From positions 1-60,607 of the forward strand of contig NZ_BSSQ01000002.1 in NCBI RefSeq assembly GCF_030161375.1: a stretch of DNA of 60,607 nt. The letters are read 5' to 3'. Positions 43,743 to 51,583 of this stretch are shown here, one piece after another. Each line of letters opens with the position of its first letter. Position 1 is the first letter of the stretch. The notes under the pieces were generated by a model. That model was not told the DNA's origin, did no database searches, and worked only from the letters and a program-made list of their open reading frames with translations. The DNA comes from Paenibacillus glycanilyticus (lineage in GTDB: Bacteria; Bacillota; Bacilli; Paenibacillales; Paenibacillaceae). A program made the translations under genes and the position numbers.

Positions 43743-43884
43743 GCGTATTTTGCGATTTCGGGCATTTTTGCTTCTTGAAGCGTATTTTGCGCTTTCGGGC
43801 ATTTTTTGCTTCTTGAAGCGTATTTTGCGCTTTCGGGCATTTTTTTGCTTCGTGAAACGTATTTTGCGCTCTCGGGCATTTGAG
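43743..43884 (+). repeat. Tandem repeat, four units of 37-39 bp
   Basis: Units begin at 43743, 43780, 43818 and 43857 with CGTATTTTGCG. Each holds TTTCGGGCAT followed by a T-run and GCTTCTTGAA or similar. The T-run grows from five to six to seven across units 1 to 3; unit 4 is truncated. CCCGAAAGCGC and GCGATTTCGGG before the first units can form a hairpin. An ORF running through the repeats is not credible. Confidence 0.85.
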
Positions 43885-43905
43885 TTACTTTCGGTTGTGG
43901 GTCTT

Positions 43906-43940
43906 TTGCGCTACCGCAATAAAATTGCGTGATACTGCAA
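43906..43940. promoter_or_regulatory. ComA-box-like palindromes upstream of the com locus
   Basis: TTGCGT-GATA-CTGCAA (43925-43940) matches the B. subtilis ComA consensus TTGCGG-N4-CCGCAA at 10 of 12 fixed positions with correct spacing. TTGCG-CTAC-CGCAA (43906-43919) is a second, more compact palindrome just ahead. They lie about 100 bases upstream of the ABC-ATPase gene and about 22 bases before a weak promoter-like pair (43962-43990). Binding by the ComA-like regulator at 48704 is an inference. Confidence 0.5.
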
Positions 43941-43961
43941 TACGGTTTTCGGTGAAAACAC

Positions 43962-43990
43962 TTACAACATCGGTTAAGGTTAAATTACTA
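43962..43990 (+). promoter_or_regulatory. Weak promoter-like element of the ABC ATPase/com locus
   Basis: TTACAA, 17 bases, TTACTA. Poor on its own, but in the right place for activation from the palindromes just upstream. Confidence 0.3.
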
Positions 43991-44040
43991 GATCATGTTC
44001 CGGCGTATAGGCATTCCGGCCTGAATGGAGGAGAACTACA

Positions 44041-44769
44041 GTGAACGCTCAGACGGTTATTCAAGTAAGCTCGATCTGCAAATGCTACGGTCCATATAAC
44101 GCGTTAAACGAAGTTTCCTTTGAAGTAAACAAGGGTGAGTTGTTTGGTATTATCGGTACAAGCGGTTCAGGCAAAACAACCTTGCTGGAAATGCTTATGG
44201 GACTCCGCAGACCGGATCAAGGCACAATAGAAGTACTTGGCATGGATGCGACAATGGAAGCCAAGCAGCTGAAAGAATATATCGGCATGCATATGTACAG
44301 TAATTCACTCGTAGACAACTTGACGGTCCGTGAATCGCTGGAACTATTTCAATCGTTTTATTTGAGACAAAATGATATTGACCGCATTATCGAGGATCTG
44401 GAACTGGAGCCCTATGTCAACAAGCCGGTTAAGCGTTTGTCTGGCGGCTGGCAGCAACGCATCGCGCTTGCTTTTGCCCTGGTGAATGATCCGGAGATTA
44501 TATTTCTGGACGAGCCGACAACAGGTCTCGACAAACAGGCCAGAGCGGATTATTGGTCTTTGCTCATGAAGCTGAAGAGTCAGGGCAAAACCATCGTGAT
44601 GGCATCCCATGACATGGGGGAAATGCAGCGTAATTGCGATCGTATTGCCGTGCTTCGCAAAGGAGACATTGTCAAATGCGACTCCCCTCAGCAGCTTATC
44701 TCCCAAATTCCAGAAGGCTGTTTTTCCATGGAAGGCGTATACGTGCATTTCGCTTATGCGGAAATGTAA
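44041..44769 (+). CDS. ABC transporter ATP-binding protein (no permease adjacent)
   Basis: A 242-aa ATPase: Walker A GTSGSGKTT (about 38-46), Q-loop near 85, signature LSGGWQQRIALAFALV (about 139-154), Walker B IIFLDEPTTGLD and the H-loop ASHDMGE. It resembles DrrA/CcmA-type export ATPases. No membrane partner gene is next to it. GGAGGAG precedes GTG 44041. It lies ahead of comQ on the same strand and may be cotranscribed; a role in exporting the pheromone is possible but not shown. Confidence 0.88.
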   Translation: MNAQTVIQVSSICKCYGPYNALNEVSFEVNKGELFGIIGTSGSGKTTLLEMLMGLRRPDQGTIEVLGMDATMEAKQLKEYIGMHMYSNSLVDNLTVRESLELFQSFYLRQNDIDRIIEDLELEPYVNKPVKRLSGGWQQRIALAFALVNDPEIIFLDEPTTGLDKQARADYWSLLMKLKSQGKTIVMASHDMGEMQRNCDRIAVLRKGDIVKCDSPQQLISQIPEGCFSMEGVYVHFAYAEM

Positions 44770-44816
44770 CCTTACCTGAATGATCCGGCCTAGTTTGAAG
44801 GAGGACTTTTGTACAT

Positions 44817-45035
44817 ATGGATCCCAGAGACGACATCAACGAAAGTCCGTCAATTCATCGAAGCCAGGTGATAGAGAAGCGCATGGAGATGATTGCTATG
44901 CTGCTCGATAAATTAAATGGGGAGGAGATTGTTCAACAACCACAATCCAAACAAATATCTCATAAGCGAAAGGGGCGAAATAACGACAAGCTGGTGCGAA
45001 TAGTTGCCGGCATTTTCTTCCATCGTATAAGATAG
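44817..45035 (+). CDS. Small hypothetical protein between ABC ATPase and comQ
   Basis: A 72-aa protein with an amphipathic helix in RSQVIEKRMEMIAMLLDKLNGEE and a basic second half (HKRKGRNNDKLVRIVAGIFFHRIR). AAGGAGG stands 11 bases before ATG 44817. Not recognised. It is probably translated because it fits neatly between its neighbours, with 30 bases left before comQ. Confidence 0.55.
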   Translation: MDPRDDINESPSIHRSQVIEKRMEMIAMLLDKLNGEEIVQQPQSKQISHKRKGRNNDKLVRIVAGIFFHRIR

Positions 45036-45065
45036 GGATGACACTACCATGACGGAGGTCAGACG

Positions 45066-45986
45066 ATGGAAGACTTAGTGCCTATGATCGGGCAAGAAAT
45101 GATGCGGATTTCGGATAAATATTTTACTACGGAGCCGCTTTGCGGCTATGCCCGTAATTTTATACGGGAAAAGCAGGCCGAATCGATGAGATTCGGCCTT
45201 TTGACCGTGCTCCATTACCGGATGTTCGGGGGAAGCTCTGAACAGATTTATCAGGCTGCGGCAGCAATTGAGTTGTTTATTCTCGCGTCTGACATATTGG
45301 ATGATTTGCAAGACGGAGATGCGCCGCACCAGGTTTGGTCTCAAGTGCCGGCGGCCGCTGCGATGCACACCGCTGCTTCCTTTCTAGTTCTTTCGCAGCA
45401 GGCGATGCTCGAACTGGAGTTTGGACAAGCTGCCCTGATCAGGGTTGCTCATATGATGAACGGCCAGTTGCTCAAAGCAGCCAACGGGCAGATGCTCGAC
45501 TTAATGAATGCGGTAACGGATGAAGATTCTTACATGTTCATGGTTCAGCATAAATCGGCTGCGCTAATTGTAATGGCTTGCATGACCGGAGTCATGCTTG
45601 CGGGCAAGGAGTGGCATCCTATCGTCGCGCAATATGCCGAAGAAGTAGGTATGGCGGCTCAAATTAAAAATGATATTCGAGACCTGGTCCGTTGGGATGA
45701 TAAGAATGATTTCCTTCTGCGCAAAAAGACCCTCCTGACCTTGTTTCTGTTGGAGGAAATAGCGGAGCAGGATCTATGGATTAAGGACTATTTCGAAGGC
45801 AGGCAGCAATCGGAAGACATCGCGGGCAGGCAGCGGATGCTGGAGGAAGCATTCGACAGGAGCGGGGCGGCGCTATATGGATCGGTGCGCATGAGGATGC
45901 ACTTCAACCGGTTCCAAGAGCTGCTGGATGAGGTGCCGGAGGCCGCATCAGCTAAGGAAAAACTCCTGCAAATCTTCTCTAGCTAG
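45066..45986 (+). CDS. comQ: ComQ-like isoprenyl transferase
   Basis: A 306-aa protein of the polyprenyl synthetase fold. The first Asp-rich motif is SDILDDLQDGD (about 75-85), and the second is KNDIRDLVRWDDKND (about 203-217). ComQ processes pre-ComX and attaches a geranyl or farnesyl group to its Trp. The placement before a ComX-like peptide, comP and comA homologues makes the identity strong, though similarity is family-level. GGAGGTC precedes ATG 45066. Confidence 0.87.
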   Translation: MEDLVPMIGQEMMRISDKYFTTEPLCGYARNFIREKQAESMRFGLLTVLHYRMFGGSSEQIYQAAAAIELFILASDILDDLQDGDAPHQVWSQVPAAAAMHTAASFLVLSQQAMLELEFGQAALIRVAHMMNGQLLKAANGQMLDLMNAVTDEDSYMFMVQHKSAALIVMACMTGVMLAGKEWHPIVAQYAEEVGMAAQIKNDIRDLVRWDDKNDFLLRKKTLLTLFLLEEIAEQDLWIKDYFEGRQQSEDIAGRQRMLEEAFDRSGAALYGSVRMRMHFNRFQELLDEVPEAASAKEKLLQIFSS

Positions 45987-46002
45987 AGTCTTGTTACACA
46001 GA

Positions 46003-46020
46003 CCGCAATGAGAGTTGCGG
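46003..46020. promoter_or_regulatory. Inverted ComA half-sites between comQ and comX
   Basis: CCGCAA-N6-TTGCGG: both half-sites match the ComA half-site exactly, but face outward rather than inward as in B. subtilis. It could also be a small RNA hairpin after comQ. Confidence 0.4.
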
Positions 46021-46060
46021 GAAATACGGGAGAGATTGGCGTTTGCTGTCGAAAGATTTC

Positions 46061-46098
46061 CTGCTATATTAGAATCAGATTTGATTCTAATATAGCAG
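46061..46098. promoter_or_regulatory. Perfect 17-bp inverted repeat ahead of comX
   Basis: CTGCTATATTAGAATCA (46061-46077), spacer GATT, then its exact reverse complement (46082-46098). The comX ribosome site GAGGAGG begins at the last base of the right arm. With no T-run it is not a standard terminator. It may be an mRNA stability or processing hairpin or an operator. Confidence 0.8.
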
Positions 46099-46111
46099 AG
46101 GAGGATTTCAA

Positions 46112-46285
46112 ATGTTAAAAGATGCTATCCGTACGCTTGCCGCAAGCAAAGAAAAAATGTCGATGGTGATGGGTGGACAGCTTCAACTGGCTGGCGTATC
46201 CGCAGCTGAGCACAAAGCACTCCAAGACGCGTTGAAGAATCAGGACGAGAAAAAAGGCAATTACACGCTGGCTGTTTGGGGCTAA
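46112..46285 (+). CDS. comX: ComX-like pheromone precursor peptide
   Basis: A 57-aa peptide (starts MLKDAIRTLAASKEKM, ends NYTLAVWG). ComX precursors are 50-75 aa and carry a conserved Trp near the C-terminus which ComQ prenylates; here Trp56 is next to last. The position between comQ and comP is the diagnostic one. GAGGAGG lies 7 bases before ATG 46112. The mature pheromone would be the last several residues, perhaps from around residue 48-51 on; the cut site cannot be read. Confidence 0.85.
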   Translation: MLKDAIRTLAASKEKMSMVMGGQLQLAGVSAAEHKALQDALKNQDEKKGNYTLAVWG

Positions 46286-46332
46286 TTGTAGTCAGTAAAC
46301 GACTTCATGGGCGTGCAGGAGGAGACTAGACG

Positions 46333-48726
46333 ATGGCAAACCGATCATATAGAATTTCAGCACCTCTCTTCCTGATTGCATTTCTCGTCATTTTGCTCTA
46401 TTTGACCCTCACGATTATCAAGGAGCCTTTCATAGGCGTTGAATTGGTAGAAGGTTCAAAGGGAGATTATCTCGTGAAAGCTCTCGAGCCTGCCGGACAA
46501 GCAGTAAGCAAGGGCATAATGGTCGGCGACAAAATCATTTCCGTAAATGGTGCGCCGGCAGGTGAATATAGCAATGTGAAGAAGTTTTTCTCCATCGAGA
46601 AATCCGATTCCGTGCTTGTGGAGCATAGCAGCAAGGAGCAACAGTTGATAGTGTTTAACCGGGGCTGGTACGGCGATCATTCCAGTTGGGAACTGTTTAT
46701 TCAGCTATACATACCGCTTATCTCGCTGATCCTGTTCGCAGGGTTTTCTTCTTTTCTTTATTCGAAAAGGAAAAATGACATTGCTGCTTTGATGTTAATG
46801 CTGTTTTTTGCAACGATTGGACTATGCTACTATTCTTCCGCAGCGTCCTATCGAAGCGATCCCGTTGGATTTTCGATTATATATTTTGTATTGCCATCCG
46901 TACCTATCATTTTCCTTCAATTCATGAATCAGTATATGAAACGGTACAATGTCGTGTTTATAAGCAAGTCCGGATTAATCTCGATGTTAAGCGCATTTGG
47001 CGTAGTTGAACTCGGCATGCTGTTGTATGTATGGACGGATCTTATTTCCAACGACGCATTTGTGTACATACGGATGCTCTATTACGGAACTTTGATTGTC
47101 GGTAATTTTATTTGTATCTATCAGTTAGTCCGCAAGTACTTGCAATACCGAAATACAAAGTTTAATTCGTTATTCAAAATTACGCTTGTTTCGCATATCG
47201 TTGCTTTTACGCCGTTTACGGCGATGAACTTGTTGCCGCTATTTATTGGCGGAGGGCAAATTTTACCGGCAGCTTTTACGTCTTTGTTTTTGTTTGTACT
47301 GCCGATCGTTTATTTTTACCTGTTAACTTCCAATCAGCTCTTTGACATTGACTTTATCCTAACAAGGTTTAAATATTATACGCTTTTGTCTGCGGTGCCG
47401 GCTTTGCTGCTGACGCTTGCCATTATCGGCGTGTTGAACGGAAAGGCTGACATTTCGTGGATCGGTTACACCCAGATTTTCTTGTCGTCCTATGTCCTGA
47501 TGACGCTGTTCCTGTACACCAAGGAGCAAATCGACCATAAGTTCCGTCCAAGGCTGTTCAAGGCCATGTATAGCTATCAGGACAGTCTGGACCGCTTCTC
47601 CCGCAAGGTTGCAACCGTGATGAAGAGCACGGATTTGGAAGCCGTGCTTAAGCAGGAGATCAGCGAACTCCTTCCGGTGAACCGCATCGATTTTGTACTC
47701 GTTGATCAAGCGGACGGTGCCGTACATAAGCTTGGTGAATCCGATGAGGAGAAAGGAACCTCCTTATTCCTTCTTCAGGTGGCGGAATCGCTGCAGGTCG
47801 GCGAGATGGTGGAGTTGCCTCATGGCATTGGACTTGTCATCGGCCGCCAGCGTTCCAAGTACCATGTCGTTTGGATTGGTTCAAAGACCAACCATACGAG
47901 GTTCAACTCGGACGAGCTGCGTTGGCTGAAGACGCTGGCTAACTACTCCAGTATCGTCTTCGAGAATCTGTATTTGATTGAAGGTCTGATCGAGGACCTG
48001 GAATCGGAAGTGCGCAAGGAACAAACAACGGCGCCTTGGGTTCTGCGGTTGTTGTTCTGCTTGTCGGAAAATGAACGCAGGAAGCTTGCTGCCGATCTCC
48101 ATGATTCTGCCCTTCAGGATCAATTGATCTGGTACCGCAAATTGGAAGGCGTTACGAACGATTATCCCATATCGGACAAGCTGGGCGATGAACTGAACGA
48201 AATTAAGGAAGGTCTTCTCGACGTTATCCATCAGATCCGCGAGACTTGCAATGAGCTCAGGCCGCCGCTCCTGAAAGAGATGGGAGTCATTGAAGCGGTC
48301 GAATCCATCGTTGAACATTCGCAGATGCGGGATAACTTTGCCGTTGATTTCCGTCCTAGGCCGTTCAATAACCCGCTTAATGAGGAACAAATTACAGCCA
48401 TTTACCGGATCGTCCAGGAGCTGCTCCGCAACGCCGCCAAACATGCGCAGGCGAATCGGGTCACTCTGGAACTTGAACAGCGGAAAGGCAAGATTTATTT
48501 CCGTTACAAGGATGACGGTATCGGGATGGATGTTGATTATATGAAGGCATCCTTCGAACATATGGGGTTATCCGGCATTAAAGAGCGGGTAGCGAGTCTC
48601 GAAGGAGATATTACGTTCCGGTCGAAGCGCGGAAGCGGGCTGGAAGTTGTAATCAACTTGCCGGAGACGATGACGACCGGTCGTTCGGAGAGGGGATTAT
48701 TACGTGATTCGTATCTTATTAGTTGA
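46333..48726 (+). CDS. comP: ComP-like sensor histidine kinase
   Basis: A 797-aa kinase with ComP architecture. TM1 (about 10-30) and an extracytoplasmic PDZ-like domain (about 35-95; SKGIMVGDKIISVNGAP) come first. Seven to eight more membrane segments (about 115-400) follow, including NQLFDIDFILTRFKYYTLL, which closely parallels B. subtilis ComP. A GAF-like region (about 420-560), HisKA_3 with H590 in AADLHDSALQDQ, and HATPase with ELLRNAAKHAQA and DDGIGMD complete it. It should sense the modified ComX and phosphorylate the ComA homologue. Overlaps comA by 23 bases. Confidence 0.92.
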   Translation: MANRSYRISAPLFLIAFLVILLYLTLTIIKEPFIGVELVEGSKGDYLVKALEPAGQAVSKGIMVGDKIISVNGAPAGEYSNVKKFFSIEKSDSVLVEHSSKEQQLIVFNRGWYGDHSSWELFIQLYIPLISLILFAGFSSFLYSKRKNDIAALMLMLFFATIGLCYYSSAASYRSDPVGFSIIYFVLPSVPIIFLQFMNQYMKRYNVVFISKSGLISMLSAFGVVELGMLLYVWTDLISNDAFVYIRMLYYGTLIVGNFICIYQLVRKYLQYRNTKFNSLFKITLVSHIVAFTPFTAMNLLPLFIGGGQILPAAFTSLFLFVLPIVYFYLLTSNQLFDIDFILTRFKYYTLLSAVPALLLTLAIIGVLNGKADISWIGYTQIFLSSYVLMTLFLYTKEQIDHKFRPRLFKAMYSYQDSLDRFSRKVATVMKSTDLEAVLKQEISELLPVNRIDFVLVDQADGAVHKLGESDEEKGTSLFLLQVAESLQVGEMVELPHGIGLVIGRQRSKYHVVWIGSKTNHTRFNSDELRWLKTLANYSSIVFENLYLIEGLIEDLESEVRKEQTTAPWVLRLLFCLSENERRKLAADLHDSALQDQLIWYRKLEGVTNDYPISDKLGDELNEIKEGLLDVIHQIRETCNELRPPLLKEMGVIEAVESIVEHSQMRDNFAVDFRPRPFNNPLNEEQITAIYRIVQELLRNAAKHAQANRVTLELEQRKGKIYFRYKDDGIGMDVDYMKASFEHMGLSGIKERVASLEGDITFRSKRGSGLEVVINLPETMTTGRSERGLLRDSYLIS

Positions 48727-49360
48727 TGATCATCCTTCCGTGGGCGAAGGAACAAAAACAATGATTGAACAGGATCCCGAAATGAAAGTGACGGTTGTGT
48801 TATCCGCCATGGAAGCGCTGGATGCCGTTAACCATGATCCTTTTGATATTATATTATGCGACCTTAATATGCCGGGGATTAGCGGGCTCGAGCTCGCTAA
48901 ACGGCTCATTCAGCAGGATCCCGACCGCAGAGTTCTTATTTATACCGGTTATGAGATTAGTACCCACTATAACCTGCTGATTGAATGCGGCGTATCCGGC
49001 TTTATTTCCAAGACGGTATCAAGGGAGCAGCTGCATAACAACATCCGTTGCGCGATGCGCGGGGAAGCGGTTATTCCAATTACGCTGCTTAAGCAGCTCC
49101 GCCGGAACGAAGTGAAGATTACCCGCGCGGAGAAAGCAATCGAAGAAGTCTCCATTAATGAGCGGGACCAGGATATTTTGCAGGAAGTGGCCAACGGCAG
49201 CAGTAATAAGGATATTGCCGCCAAGCTTCATATGAGCCAGCGAACGGTTGAGTATAACCTTACGCGCATTTTCGAGAAGCTAAGTGTCCGATCGAGATCG
49301 GAAGCGATTGTAGAAGCCAAACGGCTTGGACTCATTCGCATGGAGCAATTTTTAACTTAA
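48704..49360 (+). CDS. comA: ComA-like response regulator (NarL/LuxR type)
   Basis: A 218-aa regulator: receiver domain with phospho-acceptor D53 in IILCDLNMPG, Lys in ISKTVS, and a LuxR-type HTH (about 148-205; GSSNKDIAAKLHMSQRTVEYNLTRIFEKL). EGTKTMIEQDP and IYTGYE are notably like B. subtilis ComA. GTG 48704 follows GAGAGGGG and lies within the comP 3' end, so the two are coupled. Palindromes at 43906-43940 and 46003-46020 are candidate sites. Confidence 0.9.
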   Translation: MIRILLVDDHPSVGEGTKTMIEQDPEMKVTVVLSAMEALDAVNHDPFDIILCDLNMPGISGLELAKRLIQQDPDRRVLIYTGYEISTHYNLLIECGVSGFISKTVSREQLHNNIRCAMRGEAVIPITLLKQLRRNEVKITRAEKAIEEVSINERDQDILQEVANGSSNKDIAAKLHMSQRTVEYNLTRIFEKLSVRSRSEAIVEAKRLGLIRMEQFLT

Positions 49361-49466
49361 TAGGCTTACCCCGACTTCTCGTGACTCGCCTGTGGCGAGG
49401 AACGAAAGTCTTCCTATATTGGGATTACTGCCGCTTCTGCTGCAGAATCGAATCCCCCGATTCACA

Positions 49467-49496
49467 TGCAAGACCAAGCAAGACCATGCAAGACCA
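49467..49496 (+). repeat. Three tandem 10-bp repeats
   Basis: TGCAAGACCA, AGCAAGACCA, TGCAAGACCA in a row in the otherwise empty region after comA (49361-49651). No gene is credible here. Confidence 0.7.
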
Positions 49497-49518
49497 CCTA
49501 ACTTTTGGTTTCCCTCTC

Positions 49519-49557
49519 AATGCTTACGCCTATATGGTGTAAGCATCTTTTTTTTCT
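49519..49557 (+). terminator. Probable terminator of the com locus
   Basis: ATGCTTAC-loop-GTAAGCAT is followed by eight T, 160 bases after the comA stop. Confidence 0.75.
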
Positions 49558-49603
49558 ATTGTGGTTTCGGGAAGGGGGCAGTTGCCCGAAGAACTATTTA
49601 AAT

Positions 49604-49642
49604 AAAAACGTCCCGGTACAAGATTAGACTTGTACCGGGACG
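49604..49642 (-). terminator. Intrinsic terminator of the ABC-F gene
   Basis: CGTCCCGGTACAAG-loop-CTTGTACCGGGACG; on the minus strand it is followed by a T-run just after the ABC-F stop. Confidence 0.9.
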
Positions 49643-49651
49643 ATGTTATGC

Positions 49652-51583
49652 TTATTCGCTTAATTGTTCCCACTGCTCATAAGCCGTGCTCAGCAAGGCG
49701 CGTTTGCCTTCTATCTTGGCTTGAATCTCTTGAATGGCCATATAGTCGTTGAAGATAGCTGGATCCGTTAATTGGACTTCGAGTTCGGCAATCTGTTCTT
49801 CATGAGACGCAATCTCTTGTTCGAGCTGTTCCAGCTTGCGAATGCGGTTTCGTTCTTCCCGCTTGGCTTGCTTATCCAATTCGTAGGAAGTAGGCGCTTC
49901 GACAACGGGCTGACCGCTTGATTTGCTGGCTAGCTTGGCGGCAGCTTCCAGCTTCGCTTCCTCGAGTTCGGTTTTCTTTTCCATCATGTCATCATAATTT
50001 CCTAGGAAATGCTCGGTTCCTGCGGGAGTTAATTCGACAATCCGTTCGGCCATTTTGTTAAGGAAGTAACGGTCATGGGAAATAAAGAGCAACGTTCCGT
50101 CATAATCAAGCAGAGCAGACTCAAGCACCTCTTTGCTGAACAAGTCCAAATGGTTGGTAGGTTCGTCAAGAATGAGGACGTTTGCTTGCTCGAGCATCAG
50201 CTTGGCAAGGGATACGCGTGCTTTTTCCCCGCCGCTTAAGGAAGAGATGCGTTTCAGAACATCTTCTCCGCTGAACAGGAAATTGCCAAGCACCGTGCGG
50301 ATCCGGGCTTCCTCCATATGCGGGTAAGTACCCCATACTTCTTCCAGCACGGTGTTGGAAGGAGTAAGTCCGGTCTGCTCCTGATCATAGTAACCCAGCT
50401 TGACGTTGGATCCCCAGCGGACTGTGCCCGTTTGAGGTTCACGTTGTCCAACCAATACTTTAAGCAGTGTTGATTTGCCGATCCCGTTTGGACCGATCAA
50501 GGCTACGGTTTCTCCACGGCTCAGTTGGAAGGATACATGCTGGAACAACTGACGGTCCTTCTCCGGAAACTTGACGGACAGGTCGGCAACGTCGAGGACG
50601 TCTTTGCCCGTTTGCCGTTCGATTTCAAAAGAGAAACGCGCTTTCTTCAGATCGCCAAGCGGTCTATCCAGCACGTCCATCTTCTCAAGCGCCTTGCGGC
50701 GGCTTTGCGCCCGTTTCGTCGTTGAGGCGCGGACGATGTTGCGCTGAATGAATTGCTCCATCTTGGCGATTTCGTCTTGCTGCTTCTCGAATTGCTTCAT
50801 ATCGGATTCGTATTCGGCCGCTTTCAGTTCAATGTAACGGCTATAGTTGCCCGTATAACGCTTGGCTGCTCGGCGCTCGATCTCTATGATCGTCGTTGCA
50901 AGCGCATCAAGGAAGTAACGGTCATGGGAGACAACCAGAATAGCGCCGGAATAGCCGCGGAGATAACCTTCGAGCCAAGTCAGCGTTGGAATGTCCAAAT
51001 AGTTGGTCGGTTCGTCGAGCATGAGCAAATCCGGTGCCTGCAGCAAAATGCGGGCAAGCGCTAGACGCGTTTTTTGGCCGCCGCTTAAGGTGTTGATCAT
51101 CGTATCGGCCGGGAACTGGCCAAATCCCATCCCGTGAAGGACGCTGTTGATTCGGGTGTTGATCTCGAAACCGCCTTGTTCGCGGAACCAGTCGGATTTA
51201 CGGGAATAACGGTCAAGTATTTCCTCGTAACGTTTCGGATTGTCATGCAGCGCCGGATCGGCAATTTGCTGCTCCAGGTCGCGAAGTTCTTTCTCGGCAT
51301 CGGTAAGATGGGAGAAGACAGCGCGCATTTCCTGTTCAATCGTGCGGTTCGATTGCAAGCCGCTGTTTTGGGCCAGATAACCGATACGCGTTTCTTTTGC
51401 TTTGTGAATGGCCCCGGAGTCATAAGACAACTCGCCGGCAATGATTTTGAGCAGCGTGGATTTGCCGGCGCCGTTAACGCCAACAAGTCCAATCCGCTCC
51501 CGTTCGAGAACTTGCATCGTTATATCGGATAAGATGACGTCTATGCCATAATTTTTACTGATATTGGATACTTGAAGCAGCAT
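49652..51583 (-). CDS. ydiF: ABC-F ATPase (YdiF-like)
   Basis: A 643-aa ABC-F protein with two ATPase modules and no membrane segments. The first has GVNGAGKSTLL and LSGGQKTRLALARIL/LLMLDEPTNYLDI; the second has GPNGIGKSTLL and LSGGEKARVSLAKLM/VLILDEPTNHLDL. A linker of about 80 residues and a C-terminal coiled coil (about 560-640) follow. ABC-F proteins act on the ribosome, and length and context match YdiF. GGAGGT precedes ATG 51583 by 7 bases. Gene order with tsaD and moaC matches B. subtilis apart from the inserted genes. Confidence 0.92.
   Translation of the reverse strand: MLLQVSNISKNYGIDVILSDITMQVLERERIGLVGVNGAGKSTLLKIIAGELSYDSGAIHKAKETRIGYLAQNSGLQSNRTIEQEMRAVFSHLTDAEKELRDLEQQIADPALHDNPKRYEEILDRYSRKSDWFREQGGFEINTRINSVLHGMGFGQFPADTMINTLSGGQKTRLALARILLQAPDLLMLDEPTNYLDIPTLTWLEGYLRGYSGAILVVSHDRYFLDALATTIIEIERRAAKRYTGNYSRYIELKAAEYESDMKQFEKQQDEIAKMEQFIQRNIVRASTTKRAQSRRKALEKMDVLDRPLGDLKKARFSFEIERQTGKDVLDVADLSVKFPEKDRQLFQHVSFQLSRGETVALIGPNGIGKSTLLKVLVGQREPQTGTVRWGSNVKLGYYDQEQTGLTPSNTVLEEVWGTYPHMEEARIRTVLGNFLFSGEDVLKRISSLSGGEKARVSLAKLMLEQANVLILDEPTNHLDLFSKEVLESALLDYDGTLLFISHDRYFLNKMAERIVELTPAGTEHFLGNYDDMMEKKTELEEAKLEAAAKLASKSSGQPVVEAPTSYELDKQAKREERNRIRKLEQLEQEIASHEEQIAELEVQLTDPAIFNDYMAIQEIQAKIEGKRALLSTAYEQWEQLSE

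Noticed and set aside
43743..43884. Repeats considered as a CRISPR array
   Set aside because: Units are contiguous with no unique spacers, and no cas genes are present.
43699..43932. A 77-codon frame through the tandem repeats
   Set aside because: It is built from the repeat itself, with no ribosome site and crossing DnaA boxes.
49392..49601. A 69-codon frame after comA
   Set aside because: No ribosome site, covers small repeats and a terminator.
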